Of a stretch of 64,000 bases of DNA, positions 12,026 through 24,500 are shown piece by piece. The stretch's first letter is position 1; every line of letters starts with the position of its first letter. Source of the DNA: Glossina fuscipes (taxonomy: Eukaryota; Arthropoda; Insecta; Diptera; Glossinidae); contig NW_023998415.1 of NCBI RefSeq assembly GCF_014805625.2, forward strand, positions 13,246,960 through 13,310,959, read 5' to 3'. The notes below the pieces were generated by a model, which was given only the letters and a program-made list of their open reading frames with translations, was not told the DNA's origin and did not search any database. The position numbers were made by a program, and so were the translations under genes.

Positions 12026-12743
12026 ACGTATAAACTTTTGTTTACCCCTCTTTAGTAAACATTCGTTAAAATGCAAGACATCGTACGTTGTGTGACAGCT
12101 CGTCTGGAATACAAATGAGCATAAAAGTCTCACACACTTCCATTTACACAGAATGTTTAAACTGTATACATATGAACCAATACAGAAATACATGAAAATT
12201 GCGCGCCATAGTCCTGTCGCTATTTTCAAGTTTCTTGTGTTCTACATATTTATGAGACACCATAGTTAACAGTTTCAAATCGAATGCTTGAATGTTAGTT
12301 AGTACACTGACGAGATGTGATGTTCCTTAAAAAATCTCTTTATGATTTCACCTAATATTGGATTAATTGCTTTTTTGCATATATGCGTAATAAATTAAAG
12401 TATATCCATTAAATCTTTCGCTTTAAATGCGAAACCATAACAAATTCATTAATGATTTTTTTTTTTTTTTACTTGCAACTCTTTCCTACGCTTAAAAAAT
12501 TCCTGTTAACCTTTTCTAAACACAAGAAAATGTTAATCATTTAATTTACTCGTTACACGAGCCGGAAATATAACACTTGTCTGCGGAAAAATTAACACCG
12601 TTACACCAACAATTTCAAAGTCACCTTCACCTTCAACAGCAACACTACCACCATTCACATACCGCAATAATAAAAACTGCAACCCTTCCTTTCTATCATC
12701 ATCACTATTATTACATCAACCCTTTTTTTAACTGTTCCTTCGC

Positions 12744-12764
12744 ATATATATATATATATATATT
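12744..12764. repeat. (TA)n microsatellite
   Basis: Short pure AT tract of about ten units. Confidence 0.9.
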
Positions 12765-12898
12765 TTTGGAATTGTTCCGAAGAAAAATTCCCGCGCATTC
12801 ATTCAACTTGTATTCATTATAATAAATTTAAATAAAATGTGTGGCAACCCATAAAAATGTATGTTCGCGTGCTTTTGTTGTATTGTTATTGCTACTAC

Positions 12899-12942
12899 CG
12901 CTGCTGCTGCTGGTGCTGCTGCTGCTGCTGCTCCTCCTGCTC
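12899..12942. repeat. (CTG)n/opa-like triplet repeat
   Basis: CTG units with CGG, TGG and CTC variants. The complementary strand would read CAG, as in opa repeats, but no extended open frame crosses it, so it is treated as a noncoding triplet repeat. Confidence 0.85.
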
Positions 12943-15900
12943 TTGGTATTGTTGCTGTCGGCATCGTTGTCGTCATCGCATTTCAGACAATGAATGTCTT
13001 CATTTAAAAGTGATTAAAGCTTAAGTTATTTTTATAACTTTAACAACTTGGTTACCGGATTTATAGAGTTTATGAAATGTTTCGTAAATATATATTTCGT
13101 ATATATATATAAATGTATGCGTACGTGCGCGGATAGGTCTAGATATAAAGGATGGAACTTAGAAATTTGTAATTATAGCTCATTTTCGCTTAAATGTTTG
13201 CTTAAAATAAAGTTTACTTTTAAATACAAATTTAACTTCATAGACACTTATTATCATCCATCGATTTTCTGAAAAGACGATATGTCTTTGCCAGTCGGCA
13301 ATTATCAAACGGCATCTCGAAGCCTGTTGAAATCTGTTTAACGCAGTTGTTAGGAGCTTTGCATAGATCAAGCTCCGTCTATGGAATGAAAATGAGACTA
13401 AACGCGTACCCATTTCTTTTTTAGCTTAACTCGATGAATAATGTTGCTAAGTGGTTAAAGATGAAGAAAAATGAATGCTTTACAACATCTAAAGACCAAA
13501 TACCCATAGTTAGAGGTAAACCTTTAAATGCATTGCGGAAGACAAATATTGACCGGGGGTTGCATTTTTATTGAATGTAGTGTTTTAAGATCTCTACCAA
13601 ACCAGATCGTTACTACGGAAACTCAACACTAACAATTGATACAGAAACATGATAACCCGTCGGTTCAGGATCAGAACTGAACTGGGACACGCTAATCTTG
13701 CCGCTCTACCCAAAATGTATATAGTTCCCAAAATTAACTGACTGTTTTCACCGGGCGGTGTTTCGAACGATCGCCAAAGTATGGAATTCATACTTATGAC
13801 AAACAGATGCACAAAATATGCAAGTACTGTTGCGAAATGCTTTGAAGAAAATATTTTCTACCATCAACTTCTTCTTCCTGTGGAAAAATTATAAATAGAA
13901 TTAGTTTCACGCTCAGTAACTCATATTGACAGATCAAATAGACGCTTAATTATAGAGTATTGCTATGAACGTTTTATGCTTTAGTCCGGAGGTTTAAGTA
14001 AAAATAATGTTTCGGAAAGGGTTTTCGAATTTTATACATAGTGTAATGATATTATCCCTAAGAAGGATAACACGATGCTCAGCAAATTGTTCGCAGATGG
14101 AATATGGTTTGGGTATGTACGGTGCACTTATGTAACCTTTGCGTCTAATTAGGCAGACTATTCACAAGGCCGTTTCTTCGAATAGCCCAATTATATAATC
14201 ACACATCAATCGAATAGTATGAGTGCGGAATAATTTTTTACGCTTAAGAGATATAAATATTAGACTAAGTTTTAAAATTGCAAGCAAATGAATCAACATT
14301 TCCGCACAAATATGCCTGCTATGGAGTTCTGCTTCGACTATCCAATCAGATTTTGTAATTTCGAAAATTTACGACTCTAGGGATATAAGGGGTAACGAAG
14401 TGATGATGGATTGATTTTTTTTTCATCTATAAATATTTACAATATATTTATTTTCCAGTGCAGAGAGCCAGAGAATATTAATACCAACGACCTCACCAAG
14501 TTACTGGAAATAAATATTTCTTCATTTCGTTGATCGAAGAGTTTCTCTAGATCTAGATCGAACCATCGTTTCCGAATTCGGAAAAAAGGAAATGATTTGA
14601 TATGAAGGCACTTGTAGCCCTTGAAATTCGTTCTTCTCTTTCGACTACAGCTTCATACAGTTTGATAGTATTATCTGGTAAAGATTGATTTTCTGCATTA
14701 TTCATTTCGAATTAATGTCAAGTATTGAGCAAAACAAAGCATTTCTGTATTCTTGTTCTTTTCATAAGAATCAAATAATTGTACGCATCTATTTAACCCG
14801 AAGATACATGCGAAACTCTAACTTTAACATTTGTTATGTGCCTGTTACTTGAGCGATTAAAGAATATGAAAATGTTTGCTTTTTTCAAAGTCAATTTATT
14901 AATTGTAACCATTAAGAGAAAGACGGAAAGTTACAAGTCATTGCTCAACATACGCTAATAACCAGTGGCAATAAAAACAGCAGTAACAACAACCACTGCT
15001 ATCGACCCAATCATACGCACATACAAATATGTATATGCATCGTTGCAATAAGATAACCATACTACAATAAGTTATACTATAGCATCTACTATCAACTGGT
15101 ACAAGATAAATAAGCGTGCCTGTGTATCATTATATCCAGCTATATATGTATATATATATATGTATATATATATAAATATGTTTGTATTCATACGCAAAGA
15201 CTATAACAAAATCGATGACAAATTGCCAACACGTTACGCTTAGTTGAATCTAAGCGTTGAAAAGCGTACTCTACTCTATGTACACGTAATCATCCCTATG
15301 CCTGGTCTTATTTTGCAACGCGGTAAAAGTTGAACAACTGCAGCTAGTTTGCATACGGAGATCTCTCCGTTTTTGGAAGCAATCAAAGAATGATTGTAGG
15401 AAGACAGGCAGGCAGCCACTCAAGCAGGCGGGTAACAAAGCAAAGGCAAAACACAAAATAATCACACAAAAAGCTTGTTAGTACTATGGGAAGACAAAAG
15501 GATATTGAGCAGAACGTACAATGACAACGACAACGCCAACAACAATGACATCAACACCAACATTGTGACGGTAACACCCTAAGAACAATGAACAGCCACT
15601 ATGCATAAATACACATTCAAGCTTACATGTACGTATGGATCCAGCAATGCGACAACAATGCAGGAACATTAGTATCAATGAGCAAATTAAAAATAACAAC
15701 CTAATCATCGTTTTAAGACCAACAGCGTCGGTCGATCAGGCAGCCAGCCTTAACAGCCTTAGGCCTTAAACCCCCGGCTAAATGATAATACGAAGGACAG
15801 ACAGAAGACTTGTTTTGTCAACGTGTTTTGCTGTGGTACTATTAGAACGCATGCTAATGAAAACGAAAGGAGGGTATGTTACGCACGCAACGCATGCACA

Positions 15901-16100
15901 AGGGGATTTAGTCACCCCTCACACAGTGTTATTGCTTGCCTGGGTATATTCATGTGCAATGTAACTTCACTTTTCGGCTTCGAGTTCCGCCTTCTGTTTG
16001 ACTCAAAATACACAATTGCCTGCAAGTGTTTGAAGTCAAGCGCGCTAAGTTTTACTCATCATAAGGCCGCAAATGAACCGCTTACTAACATCGCTTTATT

Positions 16101-16159
16101 ACACCACCACCACCACCACCACCACCACCACAACCATCACCACCACCACCACCACCACT
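16101..16159. repeat. (CAC)n triplet repeat
   Basis: About 19 CAC units with one AAC/CAT interruption. It translates to polyhistidine in one frame, but the surrounding frame has no other protein-like features. Confidence 0.9.
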
Positions 16160-16178
16160 GCCACGAACATCAATAGAC

Positions 16179-16179
<1 letters not shown>

Positions 16180-16221
<42 letters not shown>
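16180..16221. repeat. (AAT)n microsatellite
   Basis: About 14 AAT units starting only 20 bases after the CAC repeat and followed by (CAA)n. This gives a triplet-repeat cluster of roughly 130 bp. Confidence 0.95.
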
Positions 16222-16484
16222 TCAACAACAACAACATTGACTTTCCTTAACAATTACAAACAGTGCGAAACGTCAACCACCACTATTGCAATCGGCAACA
16301 CCATCAAAATCGCTTCCTTCGTTGCTCAGTCACTTATTCAAGCGTGTATTCAATCAGTCAGCCAGTCAGTCAAGGGCCACTAATGTCAAATAAAAAAAAA
16401 AGAGACCAGAACGAGCAACAATAACAGCAAACTTCAATAGTGTACCATTTAATCAAAAGTCTGTGCACATATATACATACACTT

Positions 16485-16529
16485 ACACATACAAACACAC
16501 AAATGCACACACACATACACACACACACT
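16485..16529. repeat. (CA)n degenerate microsatellite
   Basis: CACATAC/ACAC repeats with scattered T and G interruptions. Confidence 0.85.
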
Positions 16530-18314
16530 GAGACGCAGATTTGTACACATTATACAATCAGCTGCAAAAAAAGCTCGAATTCACACAACTCGCGCTTGCT
16601 TCGCTTTGTATATATGGATACATGATGAGGAAAACGAAAGTGATTCTTTAATGCTGAAGCTGTTGTGAAGACGGCACAGTATTGTTGCTATTGCTGTTGT
16701 TGTGAAATTCGATTGGTCCCTTGTGGCTATACAATATAATGCTCGGCAGGGTGCTTCTTCACTCTTTCTTTCTCTAGAACAACAAAACACAAAACGATTG
16801 CCCAGCAGATTGTGTAACTCATATCAAGTTGCACATCATAGCAGTTATGATGGATTGCCTTAAATACCTTTAAATTAAAACGGATCAACGCGTGAGTTAC
16901 TACTACCACTACCATTACATATCATCTATAAGTACATCGGAAAAGATATATACACGCATCGCATTTATTCAACTGTCTTTTTTGGTGCACTGCAAACATA
17001 GGGGGGGAGGGGAGATTTTTTTTTTTTTTTTCGAAGAATTAAACGAAATTGAAGATAAAGCAGCGGAAGGATGAAAGGTGGAAATTTAAATGCAATTTAA
17101 TTGGATTTTGTCACTTACGAATAGAAAATGAATACATGATGAGTAACGGTAACATATATATATATAGAAAGCGTAGAAGAAAATTTTAAATTGTTTAATG
17201 AAGTGATCGTCGACATTTAACAACGTCCATCAATGAGACTATCTAATACGAAAGTGTTAGATGAAACTTTTTAACGAAAACTTTTGTTCGATCACTGCCA
17301 GTCGACGATTGCTAGATTTTAGAGAAACGAACTTTCGGAGCTTCCTTGTTAATAATTGTCTTTGCAAGAATGCATTCCAACTCAGAAAACATTGCGTATT
17401 AAAACAGCGGGATACCTTATAAGTCTAATTGGCGATTATACGTAGCAAAGGCTGGATGACAAAGTGTCGCGGTGTTGGGGTCACATAAAAACAATTGACC
17501 CTTCCCATGATATAGATACAGTCATTTTTCCTTACCAACTATGTTACACGTATTTCAAATGCCACTGTAGATAGAATATATATCTCGTCAGCATCAGATA
17601 ATTGGGACGTGTTGGATGATAGGTTAAAAAGTGCAATCCGTTTCATATGCAAAAAGAGAAATACTGTCGGTAAAGATGGACCAATACGACATCGTCATCT
17701 AAAACTATCGTTTATAAGAAATTCGGGATGCAGTAAAGAAACTTGTAGATGTTGACCGATGGAAGTCGCTAGGTTTGTGGTGCTGTTTACGAGGTCTATA
17801 TGATAGACGGCGCTGGAAGGCTTTTTGGTAGCTAATATTCTTTAAGAATACGCAGCGTCTTTAGTAAGATGTTTGCTTTCTGCATTTGCACAAAATAAGC
17901 GACAAAGCTCAACAGCGCTATAAACTGCATCTTTAACTGTGTTTTCGAAGCTGGCAAATTTTCTTCGTAGTGAAATAGTAATTTATTCCTTCCACTTTGC
18001 AAAATTGCCAATAGATATCTTATTGAAAGTTGGAGAGGCGTTGGTAAGCTTAGTGTACCAATTATTTGTATTTGTCGCATATTCATTTAAAAGTAACATA
18101 AAAGTCGAACACCATAGAAACTTCTAAAAACTCAATTCCTTTGCGCCTAATGTCATCTCCAGACATTCACAGACGAAGGTAATTTCAATTCAGCCCATAT
18201 TTGAATTTTCTTCTTTTTTTTTTTAACATGACCAATCACTCAGGAAATGTCGCCTGTTCCTGTAACAAGGTGACGGTCAGAAAAAAGTGAGGAAATCGAA
18301 AGAGATAGAGAAAT

Positions 18315-18482
18315 GGTAGTCAACGCCTTTGGATTTGAGCCCAATCGATAAGGGTTATGCCGTTACCGACTGAGTACTCTTTAAAGCTATGAACAAACTA
18401 AATTCTACCGTACATGCATTTGAACCCGTGAATACGGACTTGACCGTCGGAATTCTTACCTATTCGGCTATCCATGCGGATC
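18315..18482 (-). mobile_element. tRNA-derived SINE head, possibly dimeric
   Basis: On the minus strand the segment opens at 18482 with CCGCATGGATAGCCGAATAGG, whose A box is TAGCCGAATAGG (18459-18470). It continues to a B box GTTCAAATG (18417-18425, one base off consensus) and the TACGGTAGAATTTAG block shared with the copy at 2050-2160. Further along, at 18332-18380, a second pair resembling A and B boxes appears (ACTCAGTCGGTAAC, then GGGCTCAAATCC), as if two heads were joined. This supports a tRNA-derived SINE rather than a tRNA gene. Confidence 0.65.
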
Positions 18483-20381
18483 GAGTTTAGTAAGGATTTC
18501 CAAACAATTAACAATAAATTGTTATTATGAAAATTATTGTTTCAATTGATTCATATTTAAAATTAATTGATTATCCTCCTGCCTTGGTAACAGATACCAC
18601 ATCGCATTATTGATTTTCCGTCCAAGGTTAAGCCAAACAGTTCATCTTCTTTAATAAAGAATCTTGCTCGCTTGGACGCGAGTATGATTTAAACAACCTG
18701 ATCACGAAGTTTTCATACATTATTATGAAATTCGGTGAAGTTTTCATCGTTAAGGAGCTGATGGTTCAATTGAGTAATTTATTGATTTGTACAAATATTG
18801 TAACAAAGGCAGGTCTATGATAGGCTTTACTCAATTATCGATGCATTTTAAGAAGACGAAGAAGAGCAAAGAAGAGTGTGAGCCAAGCGTATATTGTTTT
18901 TTTGATTTCTATCTTGTTGTTGCTGTTTTGAATCAATCGATAACAATTTTTGCTTTTCTTCCTTAAGTTTCTAAGGAAGCTGCGTTAATTCTAGTGTTAG
19001 TAGTGTGTTTTTTCTTTAAGTAGATTAAAGGAGTTATTGATTAGCTGGTTTTGCTACACGAAATAACTACCCGTGTTCCCAAGCGTAGATAAAGGATTTT
19101 TTTTTTTTTTGATGAAATTTATGCTTTGGCTACATTGATGTGTAGTGGAAAACGCAGAGTGCGTCTATTTCGTCCGTCTTTTTTGAAAAATTTGAAAGAC
19201 TAGGTCAACAATTGGAACTATTATCTGGGTGAGAGTCCGACTTCAAAAAGCTTGATGCGAAAGATTTTGCATTTGTCTGAAAAGCTCAAAGCATTAAAAG
19301 TCTTTACGACGATTATAATACGAGGGAGCACCCCTGTACATTTATCAATCAGATTCTGACCTTTTCGAGTAAGGGGAAGAAGTTCATTAAATAATAGAAA
19401 TTTTTTCGGTGAAATTTCAAACTTTTCCACAAGTGCTCCGAAATGAACTCCTCTTGGGATGTTTCGGCGCAATCTTTTACCTTGATGATTTCGAACTTCT
19501 CTAAGTTACTAAAATAATTCTTTAAAAACCATTTCTAACAAAAAAAAAATAGTTTCGTGTAGCTTCTTCAAGACGACCGGTGAAAGGATATAAAGCTGAA
19601 AGTGATTTGAAAGAAGTCTGCGCCCCGGAAAAGTTTCAGATGAAGTTTGTAGTCTTGATTATGAGTTCGGCTACTGTTCGTGAAAAGTATACCGTTTTAT
19701 TTTTCTCTTTCCATTTTTGCAGCATGTAAAGTATAAAGGACAGCTTTATAGTCCTGCGATTACCAGCTACCGGCAAAAATTATTTAAAAGTGTATTGTAA
19801 AAACCAATGTATGTCTTCTTTTGTCGAAGGGTGATTTCTCAGAACTTTAAAATAACATATCAAAAAATGAAGAAGGAAATATTCCGTGAAGCATTTCTTA
19901 CTTATTACAAAATAATTGAATTTTTTTTTAAATCGAAAATTGAACCAACAATCACAAAAACTCAACGTTTTTAAACTCGCCGTGTATCTCTCCAGCTAGA
20001 CACTGGTGAATGCTGCGATTTTGTTCTTTTTCTATTTCAAATTAGTACCAGATACTCCACGTGCCGTAGAGCGCCTCACATTATATTTTTCCAGCGAAAA
20101 TGGCTTCGGTGTTTTATTTTTTTAGTATTTTTCAAAACTATTTTTTTTTTTTAAATGCTTGAAGATATGCTTGCTCGAATGCTTCCTCGAACATTATTGT
20201 TCTATTACGTTTTGTTTCATCTCAAAAAAGAAAAATTTCAAAATGACGTTTTTTAACGCTATGAAAATGGAGCGCCCAAAATTACTTTGGCTATAGGACC
20301 ATCAATAAGCCTAATACAATAATTGAATCCAACGTTGCTTGACATGATTTGTAAAATGGGTGAATTTGGTTGCTTGCTCTT
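18483..20381. other. Unassigned AT-rich stretch
   Basis: No gene is supported. It has poly(T) at 19099-19110 and several T- or A-rich runs. An 83-codon minus-strand frame at 19221-19472 has normal composition but no motif I recognise. Confidence 0.6.
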
Positions 20382-21080
20382 TTTACCCTTAGCGGTAAGA
20401 GTGTATTAAGTTCGTTTCGGTGTATATGTTAAATCGATTTAAGCCTGTCTATCCGTCTGTCTATGCCTATAATCTATGCGTGTGTTCTCGCGCTTTTCAA
20501 GAAATTTTGATACAATTTGGTCTCGCCCGGAAGGCGAAGTGTTTTTTGAAAAAGCAATCGATTTAAGACTCTTTACCATTCATCGCTGTAATTGTCGTTA
20601 TATGAAAACGATTTCCGTTTTTTATGGTTTTCGAAGAAAAAATCGGAAAATATAATATTTTTTCATATTAAATGAATACTGAAAGTTTGAATGGTATGAG
20701 ACCATTTCCGAACGTTAGACATGCAAGGTGTAATTTTTAATCACTTGTAATGAAAATTGTACGAAAAATAACGATTTAACGCTATGCTGAGTGTTAAATA
20801 TGCACGACATGTGTTTATTTTGTCGGACTTCTCTCCATATTGAATTTCTAATATTAAGCCTATAGGGTCCATGTAATGTTAATATTTTATCACTACAAAA
20901 AGATAAAGATTAAAAAAAAAATAATAATAATAATAAGTCCACATGCGGAAGCACCTCATCAAAAATGGGGGACCAACAGACAGACTTGGTGAAACCGATT
21001 TACATTTGAATATTTACCGGGAGTATATAAGCTTTGTCGTTGTACTTCTCACCAATTTCGGGGCGGCAAATATGAAAATT
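20382..21080. repeat. ~0.7 kb interspersed repeat with inverted ends
   Basis: The left end begins ACCCTTAGCGGTAAGAGTGT and carries AAATCGATTTAAGCCTGTCT followed by TCTATCCGTCTGTC (20434-20464). The right side carries the reverse arrangement, CAACAGACAGACTTGGTGAA then ACCGATTTACATTTG (20976-21010). So a GTCY-type tract and its AATCGATTT core occur in opposite orientation at the two ends, a layout familiar in dipteran repeats of the mini-me/DINE type. No open frame lies between. The core matches the copies at 8015 and 62690. Exact ends and any target duplication cannot be fixed by eye. Confidence 0.5.
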
Positions 21081-22170
21081 CACCGACCGACTTGATATTG
21101 TTATCATATAACAATCACATCACTTTCACATATATTTGGACAGCGACAAATATGATTTTCCCAATTCTCATATACGTGCTTATGTTGTACTTAAACATTT
21201 AGTGCGGTCTTTGAATGTAATCTGTGCAGGAGCCATTTGATGATCATTAATCGATTTTGTGAAGTTTTTAAAGATATCGAAGAAGGAGTTTTGCCGAAAA
21301 AGTTGTGAAAATAAATAAGTTTTGAGAGTAACCAAAAATTGTTTAGAAAGGCCTTCATAATTGCTTTTGATGCTTTAAATAAACTTTACTTTACTTTATT
21401 TCGTTTCAATTGTTTTTTTTATTTTTATTTTTTTTTTATTTATTTATTTATGTTTTGTATTTTTCTCTTCATGCTTTTGCTTACATTTCTCCCTGCATTC
21501 AAATATATGTGGTTGTTTTTTTTTTTTTTGTCTTTTCTTCACATTTTGTTTTCAATTTTATTACAAATGCATATCAATTTTGTCTGCACCTTTGACGCTA
21601 ATCAGATTAGTATCGGTTCGTAAAATATATGAAAGCAGCATAAACCTCTAAAGCAGTAACAACTAAAGCATTGAATCGTATGATTTCCACCCACAATGCA
21701 ACTACATATCATACATATGTCTGTATAAGCGAATAAAAAAAAAAAATAATAAAAAGAAGAATATTAACAAAAAAAAAAAAAAAAAAAAAAAAATGGGGAA
21801 AAAAGCAACAAGAACTAGCCAGTCAAATATACAATGTAAAAATTTTAGCTGTAACAAGAGTACGAATAATAAAATGAAAATGACTGAATGTCTGACTGAA
21901 ACTGACTGACACTGATGATGATGAATATCAAGTGAATCCTTTTATGACACGAAAAACGCCTTCACACGAATACGTTAATATGTGACGAAAATAAGTGAGA
22001 AATACAGTAACAATCGTAGGCAACTATTCAGGAGAAATAAACTGAACACTAAGGTGAAACCTGTATGTACACGTACACAATATAACAAAACATAAAGAGA
22101 AGCGAAGGTAAACAATAACAAACACACCCCCACACAGAATACCTAATAGCACAAAGAATGTGGTAAGTTT

Positions 22171-22242
22171 TGTGCGTGTATGCGTATGTATTTATGTATG
22201 TATGTACGTGTATGTGTGTATGTGTGTATGTGTGTGGGTATG
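22171..22242. repeat. (TATG/TGTG)n microsatellite
   Basis: Degenerate GTATG and TGTG units over about 70 bp. Confidence 0.85.
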
Positions 22243-22717
22243 TTCAAGTTTTTCAAACTGTTGGTTAATATAAGTTGTTAACGACCGAATGCAAACATTT
22301 TTTTAAGACAAATGGAAAAGTCGCTTAGTTTATATGTTTAAGGGGGCAACAACACCGTTCAACAGTCTCAAATGATCAAATTTTATATGACAGCTGTTCA
22401 GGTCTCTGTTACGGCATGCAACCTGTGGAGAATGAATTTACACATTTACTTGTATATACACAAAAATATATAAACAAAGTATCACTTCAATTATATGAAA
22501 ATAAATTTTTTTTATATGTTTTTATATGAGGAAGAGATTGATTGCAAATGATAAGGTAAAGAATTTAGATGTTAACTCCATAAAATTGATAAAGTACAAG
22601 AAGCAATTGTGGCAGTATTAAGTACCAGTAGACAATAATTGAACATTTTTCAGTTATATTGTGTGCATGCAAAGTTGAAATCATCTGTAAATCTGTGTAT
22701 ACTTTTTACGCATTGAA

Positions 22718-22745
<28 letters not shown>
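22718..22745. repeat. (TA)n microsatellite
   Basis: Pure TA tract followed by TGTGTGTGCACACA. Confidence 0.95.
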
Positions 22746-22753
<8 letters not shown>

Positions 22754-23164
22754 ACACATATGAGTTAACCACTATGTACAACTGTGTGTGGGTGTGTTTA
22801 TTTATTCATTCTATTTTTTCCTTTTTTTTTTGCGATAAGCGGAAAGCTTAAAAGCTCAATGTACTTCAGATCTTCTGTTCCCGGGGTACCACTATTAAGC
22901 ATTATAAGACAAAGGTGATATGTTGGACTGCATCTTACTTTGTCAACTTCTGATGAAAGAGAGGAAGTTTTTTTTATCGTGCGTGCAATTCTCCCAAAAA
23001 CTTTTAACTAATCTAACGTAGTTCCTATCAGTAGAAAACAGCAACTTATTACTAATGACCATGGGTGAGGTATTTGGAAAGGTGATTCTCTTGGATACTT
23101 AAGCTTTGATAGACGATTGATCGGTAATTTTTAACAGCTTCGCTTACCGCTAACATGTAGCATA

Positions 23165-23280
23165 AAAGATTGTCTGGTGTGCTTGAACCCGCAAACCTCG
23201 AACGCAGTTCGAATTGAAGGCACTAGGCGAAAGGCGTTCTCCATCCTTTCTCTAGTGTGCAAAATTCGTCTGCCAGTGCA
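23165..23280 (-). repeat. tRNA-like SINE fragment
   Basis: On the minus strand GCGGGTTCAAGCAC (23175-23190) resembles a pol III B box, with an A-box-like CGCCTAGTGCC about 50 nt before it (near 23222-23240). This is the spacing of a tRNA-derived SINE head, but both boxes deviate and no tail is seen. It could equally be part of the adjoining LINE fragment. Confidence 0.3.
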
Positions 23281-23289
23281 CCCACGTAC

Positions 23290-24320
23290 TAAACCTACTT
23301 CCACAGATTTCGCTTGCACTGCCCTCTATAAGGCCATAGTAATTTATTACTTCGCTGGTTGAAATTAACCCTTTCTTGTCCTGGAACCTTAGTGGACAAC
23401 CTTATTGGTTTCCGCTTCATATAAGGGAGATCAATCTCTCGAGTGTGTTTAATTCCCTTAGACAATTTAGTTTTCAAGGTACTTTTAAAATATCCGCGGA
23501 TCGCGTCCTCCTGCTTTGTTAGGTATACCATCTAGGGTCAGGGTCTTTCCATTGCTTATTTTCTTGCAAATTTCTAACCGCACCTCCGCCCTAATAAGAG
23601 GACTTGTCTCTCTTCCCGAAGTACTGCCTCTTCTGCAACAAAGGATAGCGCCGTCGAGAACAGAGTTGATACTGTAAACTTTTTGATCACAGGCCTGTGT
23701 ACCGTTTGTCATGCTTACCTACCTGCAGATGGCCTTGAAGTAATTTCTCTTGCTGCTTTAACTGTCCATTTTCAGCTCTTCGTCAGTGAGTAGGTCATGC
23801 ATTTGCAATGTCTGAGTCGAGAGCCAATTGGCATACTTTGGCGCGTGCTGCTTTCAGCGGGCGACGGGTAGTAACTCGCCAAGAAAATTCTGCGAAGCCT
23901 AGAAGACAATTTTGATGTAGATTACCGGAAGAGGACCATCAACCACGAACCATATGAGGTTGTTCTGGTAGTGGCTTTCCTGCGGAGTTTTTCTTACTTT
24001 CGTTTCTGGTACAAGTGGTATTAGGAGCCCCTGAAGCTTGCTGCAGCCTGACAATGGTTACGGCCTGGCAATGGGTACGGAGTTTCACGGCGGCTGTGTT
24101 TGGTCCAAACCGACGAAAGACCGTTCTTGCACAACGGCATTTTATTCTGCAAACAATTATGTTTGACCCATAGAAAGGCGGAGGTTTTTAGAAAGGCCTC
24201 ACCCCTCGCCAGGAGGGTAGGGGAGCGGCCATGCACATGTCTCCATGTGGAATTCTGGGAGTAATCATCCTTGGAGCGGTGAGTGTGCGGTCTCATGTTC
24301 TTTGTGCTATCGGGCACCGC
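23290..24320 (-). mobile_element. LINE (non-LTR) reverse transcriptase fragment
   Basis: The clearest piece reads KISNGKTLTLDGIPNKA on the minus strand (23512-23562). It matches the finger-domain signature K-x-x-GPDGIP(N)xALK shared by R1- and Jockey-type LINE reverse transcriptases. Upstream on the same strand (23715-23765), AAREINYFKAIC fits the basic linker that normally precedes it, and downstream the frame is broken repeatedly. A 98-codon frame at 24021-24317 on the same strand may be an ORF1 or endonuclease remnant, but I cannot place it. No YADD box or tail was seen, so this is a short, inactive piece. The clade is uncertain. Confidence 0.6.
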
Positions 24321-24500
24321 GGATATTGAGGTTCACGGCAGTGTATCCATGTTAAATTTACAAAAACATCTGATCAGCTTCCCTTGTTATCATGACTGTG
24401 CCACATGCCTTAATTAGTGCATTGTAAATTTCGCTACAAGCTGTTTCGCTAAACATCTTTCGTCTCAGAGTGTGTCGCTAAACGCTAACATGGTGCGTAA

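Larger units (their letters stand above)
10481..18314. other. Long AT-rich stretch with microsatellites
   Basis: No gene is supported in nearly 8 kb. A 111-codon frame at 10758-11093 (minus) has no recognisable domain. Microsatellites are listed separately at 11986, 12744, 12899, 15140-15177 (TA-rich), 16101, 16180 and 16485. The segment 17400-17830 is less AT-rich and may hide another decayed element, but only a weak TDGS-type motif was seen there. Confidence 0.6.
21081..23164. other. AT-rich stretch with microsatellites
   Basis: No gene is supported. It contains T-rich DNA at 21410-21530 that generates two spurious hydrophobic frames, poly(A) at 21771-21793, a TATG/TGTG block at 22171-22242 and (TA)n at 22718-22745. 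Confidence 0.65.

Noticed and set aside
16101..16159. Polyhistidine-coding repeat as part of a protein.
   Set aside because: The frame outside the repeat has no protein-like features; a CAC microsatellite explains it.
17660..17681. AATACTGTCGGTAAAGATGG resembles the mature miR-8/miR-200 sequence.
   Set aside because: miR-8 is nearly invariant in insects; this has a missing base and other changes, and no complementary arm is found within 100 bases on either side.
17745..17805. LTDGSR followed by VCGAVYEVY resembles an RNase H start.
   Set aside because: Short match with a stop inside it and no neighbouring RT sequence.
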